In this document: piece after piece, positions 24,342-32,064 of the stretch | Layout of the letters: each line of letters starts with the position of its first letter | Numbering within the stretch: position 1 is the stretch's first letter | NCBI RefSeq assembly: GCF_022524485.1 | Contig: NZ_JAKXMK010000022.1 | Span: 62,001 to 126,000 of the forward strand | Direction of reading: 5' to 3' | Length of the DNA stretch: 64,000 bases | From: Pseudonocardia alaniniphila | GTDB lineage: Bacteria; Actinomycetota; Actinomycetes; Mycobacteriales; Pseudonocardiaceae | Notes under the pieces: model-generated | Databases searched by the model: none | Seen by the model: the letters and a program-made list of their open reading frames with translations, nothing else | What the model was told of the DNA's origin: nothing | Program-made: the position numbers and the translations under genes

Positions 24342-27300
24342 CACGCGCCCTCCCCTTCGAGGTCGCCTTCGAGGTCGAGGTAGGTCTGACGCAGCCGGTC
24401 GAGCACGGCGTCGTCGGGCTTGGCCCACAGCCCGCGGTCGGCGGCCTCCAGCAGCCGCTCGGTGATCCCGCGCAACGCCCACGGGTTCGACCGCTGCATG
24501 AACTCCCGGTTGGTGGCGTCGAAGACGTAGCTCTCGGCGAGCTGGGCGTACATCCAGTCGTCCACCACGCCCGCCGTGGCGTCGTACCCGAAGAGGTAGT
24601 CGACGGTGGCGGCGAGCTCGAACGCGCCCTTGTACCCGTGGCGCTGCATCGCCGCGATCCACTTCGGGTTCACCACGCGCGCCCGGAAGACCCGCTTGGT
24701 CTCCTCGGCCAGGGTCCGCGTCCGCACGGCGTCGGTCACGGCGGAGTCGCCCACGTACGCGGCGGGCGAGCGCCCGGTCAGCGCACGCACCATCGCGACC
24801 ATCCCGCCGTGGTACTGGAAGTAGTCGTCGGAGTCGACGATGTCGTGCTCGCGGGTGTCCTGGTTCTTCGCCGCCACCGCGATACGGCGGAACGACTGCT
24901 CCATGTCCGCCCGCGCCTCGCGCCCGTCCAGTCCGCGGCCGTAGGCGTACCCGCCCCACACGGCGTAGACCTCGGCGAGGTCGGCGTCGCTGCGCCAGTT
25001 GCGGGCGTCGATCAGCGGAAGCAGCCCCGCCCCGTAAGCGCCGGGCTTCGAGCCGAAGATCCGGGACGTGGCGCGGCGGCGGTCGCCGTGCACCGCCACG
25101 TCCTCCTCGACGTGGGCGCGCAGGTGGTTCTGCTCGGCGGGCTCGTCCAGCTCGGCGACCATCCGGATCGCGTCGTCGAGCAGCGCGATGACGTGCGGGA
25201 ACGCGTCGCGGAAGAAGCCGGAGATGCGCACGGTGACGTCGATGCGCGGGCGGCTCAGCTCCTGCGCGGGCACGACCTCGACGCCGGTGACGCGCCGCGA
25301 GGCGTCGTCCCAGACGGGGCGGCAGCCGATCAGCGCGAGGATCTCGGCGATGTCGTCGCCCTGGGTACGCATCGCCGACGTGCCCCAGACCGTCAGACCG
25401 ACGCTGCGGGGGTACGTGCCGGTGTCGGCGAGGTGGCGGGCGACCAGCGAGTCGGCCAGCGCGCTCCCGATCTCCCACGCCGAGCGTGACGGGATCGCCT
25501 TGGGGTCCACCGAGTAGAAGTTGCGCCCGGTCGGGAGCACGTTCACCAGACCGCGCGTCGGCGAGCCGGACGGGCCCGCCGGGACGTAGCCGCCGTCGAG
25601 GGCGTGCAGCACGCCGGTGACCTCGTCGGTGGTGCGCTCCAGGCGCGACACGACCTCCGTGCACCCGAACTCCAGCACGGCCACGACGTCGGGGATCTCC
25701 TCGCCGAGCAGCTCCGCGCAGACCGCGGCAGGTTCACTCCAGCCGCGGGCCTGCACCCCGGTGACGAGCGCGCGGGCAACCCCCTCCAGCACGTCGACGA
25801 GATCGGCCCCGGTGACAGCGGGCCCCCCGACAACGCCGACGAGCCGAGCCAGCGCAGGCCCCACCGGACCAACGGCACTCTCGCCCGTCAGGTCGACACC
25901 GATGGCCCGCTCGTCCGGCCCGGGTGCGAGCACGGGCGGCACCGCCGCTATCGACCCAACGGCACTCTCGCCCGCTGGATCCGCGAGAACGGCCGGCTCG
26001 GCCGGCTTCGCTATCGGTTCTCCGGGTGCGGCGAGGAGGGACTGCTCGTCCAGGCCCGCCCATGCCGCCAGCGCCGCTCGGAGGCCGGGGAGTGCGCGCT
26101 TCCCACCCCAGACCTGCGTCGCGCGCAGGATCGAGAGCACGAGGTTGATCTGCGCCTCGTCGCGCGGTGCGGCACCCAGGATGTGCAGCCCGTCGCGGAT
26201 CTGGACGTCCTTGACCTCGCACAGGTAGCCGTCGATGTGCAGGATGAAGTCGTCGAACTCGTGCTCCCCCGGCGCCGTGTCGACGTGCAGGTCGTGGTGC
26301 AGCTGCGCGGTGGTGACGACCTCCCAGATGCGGGCGCGCAGAGCCGGGAGCTTCGCAGGGTCCATCGCCGCGACGGTGGCGTACTCGTCGAGAAGCTGCT
26401 CGAGCTTGGCCATCTCGCCGTAGGTGTCGGCGCGCGCCATCGGCGGCACCAGGTGGTCGACGACCACGGCGTGCCCGCGGCGCTTGGCCTGCGTGCCCTC
26501 GCCGGGGTCGTTGACGATGAACGGGTAGATCAGCGGCAGCTCGCCGAGCACGGCGTCCGGGGCACAGTCGGGGGCAAGCCCCAGCCCCTTGCCGGGCAGC
26601 CACTCCAGCGTGCCGTGCTTGCCGAGGTGGATCACGGCGTCTGCGCCGAACTCGTGGTCGAGCCACCGGTACGCGGCCAGGTAGTGGTGCGAGGGCGGCA
26701 GGTCCGGGTCGTGGTAGATCGCCACCGGGTTCTCGCCGAACCCGCGCGGCGGCTGGATCATCAGCACCACGTTCCCGAACCGCAGAGATGCCAGCACGAC
26801 AGCCGCGTCGTCTCCGCTTCCGTCGACGTAGAGCGAGCCCGGCGGCTCGCCCCAGTGCTCGCGCATCCCGTCGGTGAGCTCGGCGGGCAGCGCATCGAAC
26901 CAGCGGCGGTAGTCGGCGAGGCGCACCCGCGACGGGGCGGCGGCCAGCTGCTCCTCCGTGAGCCACTCGACGTCGTGCCCACCGGCGGCGATCAAGGTGT
27001 GGATGAGCGCGTCGGAGTCCTCGGGGAAGTCGCCGACGGTGTACCCGGCATCGCGCAGGGCGCGCAGCAGCACCACGGCGGACGCCGGCGTGTCCAGCCC
27101 GACCGCGTTGCCGACCCGGGCGTGCTTCGTCGGGTAGCTGGACAGCACCACGGCGAGCTTCCGCTCGGCCACGGGCGTGGCGCGCAGCCGGGCGTGCCGC
27201 ACCGCGATCCCGGCGAGCCGGGCAGCGCGCTCCGGGTCGGCGACGTACACCGGCACGTCGTCACCGGGGGCCGTCTCCTTGAACGAGAACGGCACGGTGA

Positions 27301-28195
27301 TCAACCGGCCGTCGAACTCCGGGATCGCCACCTGCATCGCGGCGTCCATCGGCGACAGCGCCGCGTCCGACTCCGCCCAGGTCGCCCGGGACGTGGTCAG
27401 GCAGAGCCCTTGCAGCACCGGCACGTCGAGCGTCGCGAGCGCACCGGCGTCCCACGAGTCCTCCTCGCCGCCCGCCACGGCGTCGCTCGCCCGGGTGCCG
27501 CCCGCCGCGAGCACCGTGGCGACCAGGGCGTCGGCGTGGCCGAGCAGCTCCATCAGCGCCGGGTCGGCGCCGCGCAGCGATCCACAGAACACCGGCAGCG
27601 CGTTGGCCCCGCGGGCCTCGATCGCGTCGCAGAGCGTGTCGACGAACGCGGTGTTCCCCGACAGCTCGTGGGCGCGGTAGAACACCACACCGACGGTCGG
27701 ACGGCCAGGGCGCTGCTCGCGCTCGCCGCGCACCCCGAACTCGGGAGCCGGTACGGGCGGGGCGAACCCCTCACCGGTCAGGAGCACCGTGTCGGACAGG
27801 AACCGGTGCAGCTCACGGAGGTTGTCCAGGCCGCCGGCGGCGAGGTAGGCGAGCGCCTCGGACGCCACGCCCGCCGGCACCGTCGATGCCGCCATCAGCT
27901 CGGCGTCCGGTGCGGCCTCGCCGCCGAGCAGCACCACCGGCCGCCCCGACGCCACCAGCGCGTCCACGCCTTCGGGCCAGGCCCGCCGCCCGCCGAGCAA
28001 CCGCAACACCACCACCGACACCCCGTCGAGCAGGGCGGGCAACCCCGCGGGCTCGACGCGTGCTGGGTTGGCCGTGCGGTAGAGCGCTCCGGAGCTGCGG
28101 GCGGCCAGCAGTTCCGTGTCGGCGGTGGACAACAGCAGGACGGGGCCGGCGTCTCCACCGGCGCTGCGCAGTGACGGCCCTGTCTGGGCGCCCAT
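24341..28195 (-). CDS. cobN: Cobaltochelatase large subunit CobN
   Basis: 1284 aa, the normal size of the CobN/BchH family. IYHDPDLPPSHHYLAAYRWLDHEFGADAVIHLGKHGTLEWLPGKG is the characteristic catalytic-site region with the HLGKHGTLEWLPGK signature. It inserts Co2+ into hydrogenobyrinic acid a,c-diamide with ATP, helped by a ChlI/ChlD-type motor (chlID at 42240). Residues about 745-800 form a variable Pro/Gly/Ala linker encoded partly by two copies of a repeat (GESAVG twice). ATG 28195 has GAGGAGG upstream. Directly behind a cobalamin riboswitch. Confidence 0.9.
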   Translation of the reverse strand: MGAQTGPSLRSAGGDAGPVLLLSTADTELLAARSSGALYRTANPARVEPAGLPALLDGVSVVVLRLLGGRRAWPEGVDALVASGRPVVLLGGEAAPDAELMAASTVPAGVASEALAYLAAGGLDNLRELHRFLSDTVLLTGEGFAPPVPAPEFGVRGEREQRPGRPTVGVVFYRAHELSGNTAFVDTLCDAIEARGANALPVFCGSLRGADPALMELLGHADALVATVLAAGGTRASDAVAGGEEDSWDAGALATLDVPVLQGLCLTTSRATWAESDAALSPMDAAMQVAIPEFDGRLITVPFSFKETAPGDDVPVYVADPERAARLAGIAVRHARLRATPVAERKLAVVLSSYPTKHARVGNAVGLDTPASAVVLLRALRDAGYTVGDFPEDSDALIHTLIAAGGHDVEWLTEEQLAAAPSRVRLADYRRWFDALPAELTDGMREHWGEPPGSLYVDGSGDDAAVVLASLRFGNVVLMIQPPRGFGENPVAIYHDPDLPPSHHYLAAYRWLDHEFGADAVIHLGKHGTLEWLPGKGLGLAPDCAPDAVLGELPLIYPFIVNDPGEGTQAKRRGHAVVVDHLVPPMARADTYGEMAKLEQLLDEYATVAAMDPAKLPALRARIWEVVTTAQLHHDLHVDTAPGEHEFDDFILHIDGYLCEVKDVQIRDGLHILGAAPRDEAQINLVLSILRATQVWGGKRALPGLRAALAAWAGLDEQSLLAAPGEPIAKPAEPAVLADPAGESAVGSIAAVPPVLAPGPDERAIGVDLTGESAVGPVGPALARLVGVVGGPAVTGADLVDVLEGVARALVTGVQARGWSEPAAVCAELLGEEIPDVVAVLEFGCTEVVSRLERTTDEVTGVLHALDGGYVPAGPSGSPTRGLVNVLPTGRNFYSVDPKAIPSRSAWEIGSALADSLVARHLADTGTYPRSVGLTVWGTSAMRTQGDDIAEILALIGCRPVWDDASRRVTGVEVVPAQELSRPRIDVTVRISGFFRDAFPHVIALLDDAIRMVAELDEPAEQNHLRAHVEEDVAVHGDRRRATSRIFGSKPGAYGAGLLPLIDARNWRSDADLAEVYAVWGGYAYGRGLDGREARADMEQSFRRIAVAAKNQDTREHDIVDSDDYFQYHGGMVAMVRALTGRSPAAYVGDSAVTDAVRTRTLAEETKRVFRARVVNPKWIAAMQRHGYKGAFELAATVDYLFGYDATAGVVDDWMYAQLAESYVFDATNREFMQRSNPWALRGITERLLEAADRGLWAKPDDAVLDRLRQTYLDLEGDLEGEGA
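25871..25887. repeat. AACGGCACTCTCG repeat, copy 1 (inside cobN)
   Basis: AACGGCACTCTCGCCCG, within the variable linker of CobN where it encodes TGESAVG on the minus strand. Confidence 0.5.
25958..25974. repeat. AACGGCACTCTCG repeat, copy 2 (inside cobN)
   Basis: The same 17 bases as copy 1, 87 bp away (29 codons, so in the same frame), encoding AGESAVG. Confidence 0.5.
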
Positions 28196-28231
28196 CGCTC
28201 CTCCTCGAGGGTCCGCGCCCTCTGCTCGGGG

Positions 28232-28392
28232 ACGTACGACGGCGGCGAGTGTCCTGGCTCCCGGATCAGCGCGAACCGTCCGACCTTCCCGCCTCTCGGC
28301 AGTGGTCATTCGGCTGGACGTCCGCTCCCCGGTGACAGTGGCGGGACCGCGCCGGATTCACACCGGCTTCCTCCACTGCCGTCCGTGACACC
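28232..28392 (-). promoter_or_regulatory. Cobalamin riboswitch upstream of cobN
   Basis: On the minus strand the core reads GGAAGCCGGTGTGAATCCGG, then CGCGGTCCCGCCACTGTCACC, and near the 3' end GAGCCAGGACACTCGCC, the canonical conserved blocks of the AdoCbl riboswitch. It ends about 37 nt before the cobN ATG, so it probably masks the ribosome site when B12 is plentiful. It controls cobN-cobI-bluB/cobT. Confidence 0.9.
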
Positions 28393-28456
28393 AGATCACA
28401 GCGCCGTACCCGCGGTCAACGAGAGGTCAGGCACCACCGGCGCGCCCGACGGCGCG

Positions 28457-29023
28457 TCAGTCGGAATCGAGCTCGGTCACGTGGTCGCCGGCCGCGGTGG
28501 CGAGCAGGCGGGCGCGTTCCAGGTCGGCCACGCCCTCCTCGCCGTGGACGTTGGCCACGACCAGATCGGCGGCCGTGCCTGCGGCCGCCGCGGCGATCCG
28601 GACCGCAGCCACGGCGTCCCCGCGAAGCTGCGGGTTGCCGTGCCTGGCGAGGCCCGCGGCAAGCTCGGCGACCTCCGCGGCGAGCTCTGCGATCTCCGCG
28701 GGCACCCCGATCGCGCCCCGCCGTGCCTCGGCCACGGCAACGGGCCGTCCGGGGTCGTCGTGCGGGAGCCGGACAGCCGCGAGGAAAGTCCCATACGCCA
28801 GGGCGTCGGCATCAGCGAGCGCCGCCGCGCGGTGGCGCAGATCGTCGCCCCTCTCGGCCGCGGCCCCGTCGCCGAACCTCGACGCCATCCCGGTGAGCGC
28901 CGCCGCCATCGCCGTGGCCAGCGCCGCAGCACCCCCACCGCCCGGCGCAGGCGTGCGCGCGGCCATCACGTCGAGCAGGTCGCGAACGGTCAGGTCGAGC
29001 AGTGAACCCCTGGCTTCCGCCAC
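28457..29023 (-). CDS. Cyclodeaminase/cyclohydrolase family protein (FTCD_C)
   Basis: 188 aa, a helical protein like the C-terminal domain of formiminotransferase-cyclodeaminase and FchA: LTVRDLLDVMAARTPAPGGGGAAALATAMAAALTGM is the signature N-terminal stretch. Such enzymes make 5,10-methenyl-THF from formimino- or formyl-THF. GTG 29023 with GGAGGAG 8 nt upstream, 27 bp after cysG. Its place in a riboswitch-controlled B12 operon suggests a link between folate one-carbon units and B12-dependent methionine synthesis (inference). Confidence 0.7.
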   Translation of the reverse strand: MAEARGSLLDLTVRDLLDVMAARTPAPGGGGAAALATAMAAALTGMASRFGDGAAAERGDDLRHRAAALADADALAYGTFLAAVRLPHDDPGRPVAVAEARRGAIGVPAEIAELAAEVAELAAGLARHGNPQLRGDAVAAVRIAAAAAGTAADLVVANVHGEEGVADLERARLLATAAGDHVTELDSD

Positions 29024-29050
29024 GTTCGGCTCCTCCGATCGAGACGTAGG

Positions 29051-30265
29051 TCAGTCGGTGACGGCGTCGGAGACCAGGCCGGCGACCGGGCCGATCACGA
29101 CCACCGCCGGCGGCCGGATCCCCTGCTCCTGCACGGCATCGGCCACCGTCGCCAGCGTGGCGCGGACCGCGCGTTGGATCCGCATCGTGCCGTCCTGCAC
29201 CACCGCCACGGGTGTGTCGGCCGGGCGGCCTCCCTCGATCAGCGTCTCCGCGAACAGATCGATCCGCTCCACCGCCATCAGCAGCACGAGCGTGCCGCGC
29301 AACCTCGCCAGCGCCTCCCAGTCGACGAGGCTGCGGGGGTCGCCGGGCCGCACGTGCCCGGAGACCACCACGATCTCGTGGGCCACGCCGCGGTGGCTCA
29401 CCGGCACGTCGGCGACGGCCGGTGCGGCGAACGCGCTGGTCACGCCAGGGACGACGGTGACCGGCACGCCCGCCTCGGCGCACGCGAGCACCTCCTCGAA
29501 CCCCCGGCCGAAGACGTACGGATCGCCGCCCTTGAGCCGCACCACGAACTTCCCGGCCCGCACGTGCTCCACCAGCAGCTCGTTGATCCGGGCCTGGTTC
29601 ATCGCACGCCCGTAGGGGATCTTCGCCGCGTCGATCACCTCGACGTGCGGGGCGAGCGAGTCGAGCAGCTCGCGGGGGCCGAGCCGGTCGGTGATCACGA
29701 CGTCGGCCCGCGCGAGCAACCGCCTGCCGCGCACGGTGATCAGCTCGGGGTCGCCGGGGCCACCGCCCACGAGCGCCACGCCGGGCCGGACCGGCTCCAC
29801 GGAGTCGTCCACGAGCCCGGTCTGCAGCGCCTCCACCAGCGCGGTGCGCACGGCGGCCGAGCGCCGCGGGCGGCGCCCGGCCAGCACCCCGACGGTGAGC
29901 CCGTCGTGCCGGCCGACGGCCGGGGTGACGGCGCTGCCCGACGGGGCGTCGTCGGCACGCACGCAGAAGATCCGGCTCCGCTGCGCCTCGTCTGCGACCG
30001 CCGCGTTCACGGCGGGATCATCCGCGCAGGCCACCACGTACCAGGCCTCGCCGAGATCGCCGTCGCGGTACCGGCGAGCGGTCCAGCGCAGCTCCTGCGC
30101 CGTGGCCATCCCCTCGACCGCCGGCGTGACCTCGGGCGCCACGACCTCGACGTCGGCACCGGCCGCGAGGAGCCCGACGAGCCGTCGCTGCGCCACCGTG
30201 CCGCCACCGACCACCACGACCCGGCGCCCGGCCAGGTCGAGACCGACGAGGTAATGCTCGCTCAT
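29051..30265 (-). CDS. cysG: Siroheme synthase-type fusion: precorrin-2 dehydrogenase plus uroporphyrinogen-III methyltransferase
   Basis: 404 aa. Residues 1-150: NAD-binding Met8p-like domain (GRRVVVVGGGTVAQRRLVGLL). Residues about 160-400: SUMT/CobA domain (VALVGGGPGDPELITVRGRRLL, LKGGDPYVFGRGFEEV, VVPGVTSAFAAPA, PVSHRG). It makes precorrin-2 from uroporphyrinogen III with two SAM and can oxidise it to sirohydrochlorin. At 404 aa the N-terminal part is shorter than enteric CysG, so chelation may rest on the neighbouring CbiX. Start ATG 30265 has GAGGGA 5 nt upstream and overlaps the stop of a 25-codon ORF. Confidence 0.9.
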   Translation of the reverse strand: MSEHYLVGLDLAGRRVVVVGGGTVAQRRLVGLLAAGADVEVVAPEVTPAVEGMATAQELRWTARRYRDGDLGEAWYVVACADDPAVNAAVADEAQRSRIFCVRADDAPSGSAVTPAVGRHDGLTVGVLAGRRPRRSAAVRTALVEALQTGLVDDSVEPVRPGVALVGGGPGDPELITVRGRRLLARADVVITDRLGPRELLDSLAPHVEVIDAAKIPYGRAMNQARINELLVEHVRAGKFVVRLKGGDPYVFGRGFEEVLACAEAGVPVTVVPGVTSAFAAPAVADVPVSHRGVAHEIVVVSGHVRPGDPRSLVDWEALARLRGTLVLLMAVERIDLFAETLIEGGRPADTPVAVVQDGTMRIQRAVRATLATVADAVQEQGIRPPAVVVIGPVAGLVSDAVTD

Positions 30266-30339
30266 CGCAATCCCTCGCTGCGCTCGGTCAGCGCTGCGCG
30301 AAAGCGCTGTACCGATGATTCGCTCGCACACTCGCTCAT
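30262..30339 (-). CDS. 25-codon ORF coupling cbiX to cysG
   Basis: ATG at 30339 follows the cbiX stop by 2 nt with GGGAG 5 nt upstream; the TGA shares ATGA with the cysG start. The product, MSECASESSVQRFRAALTER plus SEGLR, is unlike known proteins and its DNA is rich in GCGAGCG/CGCTGCGCTCG motifs common in actinobacterial spacer repeats. It may be a real small protein, a translational relay that keeps ribosomes moving from cbiX to cysG, or an in-frame repeat. Confidence 0.4.
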   Translation of the reverse strand: MSECASESSVQRFRAALTERSEGLR

Positions 30340-30341
30340 AC

Positions 30342-31271
30342 TCACTCCCCAACGACCGCGTCGACGCGCGCATGCCCGTGGCCGTGCCCATGCCCGTGCC
30401 CATGCCCGTGCGCCGGGTCGTCCGGATGATGGTGGGGAGTCTGCGCCGCACCGAGCTTGTCCTCGAACCCGGGGAGCAGAACCCGGTAGGCGCAGGTGTC
30501 GCAGTTCATCCTGATGTCGCCGTGCAGCGCCTCCCGGTAGCGCTCGACGACCAGCCCAGCGAGCTCGTCACAGTCGCCGAGGTAGTCGGCGACGCGGACC
30601 TCGACGTCCGGATGCTCCACCCCGAACGCAAGGGACTGTTCGACGACCCGGCGCGGCAGCACGCCGTCGAACAGGAAGTAGGGCGCCACGACGACGCGGC
30701 GCGCCCCGAGCGCCCGGCACCGCGCGAGCCCGGTGGCGACGTCCGGCCGGGCGAGCGAGACGAACGCGGGCTCGACGAAGTCGTACGGCCTGCCCTCCTG
30801 CAGCAACCGCGCGACCTTGCAGACCTCGGCGTTGGCGTCCGGGTCCGTGGATCCGCGCCCAACCACCAGCACGGCCGTGCCGGTGCCGTCCTCACCGTTC
30901 AGCGCAGCCGTGATCCGCTCGTCCAGCAACTCCTGAAGCACCGGGTGCGGGCCGAGCGGGCGGCCGAACACGTAGCTGGTGGCCGGGTCGCGCAGCACCT
31001 CCCGCTGCAGGGCCGCGGGGATGTCGCCCTTGGCGTGCCCGGCGCCCACCAGCACCATCGGCACCGCCGCCATCGTGGAATGGCCACGAGCAGCCAGCGC
31101 CGTCCATGCCTCGTGGACGGTCGGCTGCGACAGCTCGATGAACCCGCCGTCCACGTCGACGCCCTCGGCTGCGAGCAGGCGCCGCACCCGTCCGGTGAAC
31201 GCCACGAACTCGGCGACGCCCGTGGCGTCCACCGTTCCGTGGCCGACCAGCAGCACCGGCGGGACGTTCAT
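30342..31271 (-). CDS. cbiX: Sirohydrochlorin chelatase with His-rich tail
   Basis: 309 aa, the long (two-domain) CbiX/SirB type. PVLLVGHGTVDATGVAEF opens the first chelatase half with the catalytic His; VLVVGRGSTDPDANAEV starts the second. MNCDTCAYR near residue 270 is a conserved Cys motif of actinobacterial members. The tail carries a HG-repeat run (seven His alternating with Gly), a likely Co/Ni/Fe-binding segment. It could insert Fe2+ for siroheme or Co2+ for an early-insertion route. ATG 31271 overlaps the cobH stop (ATGA) and has GAGGAG upstream. Confidence 0.85.
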   Translation of the reverse strand: MNVPPVLLVGHGTVDATGVAEFVAFTGRVRRLLAAEGVDVDGGFIELSQPTVHEAWTALAARGHSTMAAVPMVLVGAGHAKGDIPAALQREVLRDPATSYVFGRPLGPHPVLQELLDERITAALNGEDGTGTAVLVVGRGSTDPDANAEVCKVARLLQEGRPYDFVEPAFVSLARPDVATGLARCRALGARRVVVAPYFLFDGVLPRRVVEQSLAFGVEHPDVEVRVADYLGDCDELAGLVVERYREALHGDIRMNCDTCAYRVLLPGFEDKLGAAQTPHHHPDDPAHGHGHGHGHGHGHARVDAVVGE

Positions 31272-31870
31272 GCGGTCTCCTCGCTGTAGAGCAACGCGTT
31301 GACGGCGGCGGCCGTCGCGGCGGCCCCGCCCCGTTCGGAGCGGTTGGACACCGCGGGCAACCCGGCGGCGCGCAGGGCGGCCTTTGCCGCCACCGAGCCG
31401 ACGAACCCGACGGGCAGCCCCACCACGAGCGGTGTGGTGACCAGGCCCGACGCGGCGCACCGCAGCAGTTCGACCAGCGCCGTGGGGGCGTTGCCGATGG
31501 CCCAGACGGCACCCGCCGGATGCTCACGGACCGCGGCGCGGATGCCCGCCGCCGAACGCGTGAGCCCGTCGGCAGCCGCGAGCTCACGCACGCCGGGCAG
31601 GTCGAGGGCGACCGTCGCGGGCCGGGAGGTGACACCCACCGCGACCATGCGCACGTCCGTCACCAGCGGCGCCCCGGCGAGCAGTGCGGCTCGACCGGCC
31701 AGCAGCGCCTGCTCGTCGCAGACCAGGTCACCGGCCCAGCTCGGGTCGGCGCTGGTGTGGACCACGCGCTCGACGACCGCACGGGTCAGCGGCGGCAGAT
31801 CGGTGGTGTCGAGGCGCGAACGCAGGATCGCGTACGACTCCACCTCGATGGGGTGCACGCTGCTGCGCAC
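31268..31870 (-). CDS. cobH: Precorrin-8X methylmutase
   Basis: 200 aa. HPIEVESYAILRSRLD and VERVVHTSADPSWAGDLV (catalytic His38) are CobH/CbiC hallmarks, and AIGNAPTALVELL...PLVVGLPVGFVGSVAAKAAL lines the active site. It moves a methyl from C11 to C12 to give hydrogenobyrinate. GTG 31870 is preferred because GGAGGAG stands 8 nt upstream. First gene after the second riboswitch. Confidence 0.9.
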   Translation of the reverse strand: MRSSVHPIEVESYAILRSRLDTTDLPPLTRAVVERVVHTSADPSWAGDLVCDEQALLAGRAALLAGAPLVTDVRMVAVGVTSRPATVALDLPGVRELAAADGLTRSAAGIRAAVREHPAGAVWAIGNAPTALVELLRCAASGLVTTPLVVGLPVGFVGSVAAKAALRAAGLPAVSNRSERGGAAATAAAVNALLYSEETA

Positions 31871-31904
31871 GCTCGTTCTCCTCCCCGGGTGTCCGCGCCC
31901 GGAC

Positions 31905-32015
31905 GGGTCGATGGCCATCGGCGGCGGGGGTCTGGCTTCCCCGATGAACCGGGGTCACAGTGGCGGGACCGCCCCGGGTTCGCACCGGGTTCCTCGCTGC
32001 CGATCGATCGCGAGC
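31905..32015 (-). promoter_or_regulatory. Cobalamin riboswitch upstream of cobH
   Basis: Minus-strand blocks GAGGAACCCGGTGCGAACCC, GGGGCGGTCCCGCCACTGTG and GAAGCCAGACCCCCGCC match the AdoCbl aptamer core. It is more compact than the one before cobN, with a short P7-like region. It governs cobH-cbiX-smORF-cysG-cyclodeaminase. Confidence 0.85.
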
Positions 32016-32064
32016 ATAACCCGCGCTCTCCGCGAACACGGAGAACCGCAGGCCACGTGCACGA

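Noticed and set aside
25604..28174. 856-codon open frame opposite cobN
   Set aside because: Low-complexity antisense product; cobN has the HLGKHGTLEWLPGK signature and riboswitch control.
30342..30420. CAT/GTG-rich tandem repeat as a satellite or regulatory site
   Set aside because: It is the coding sequence of the HG-rich tail of CbiX and stays in frame.
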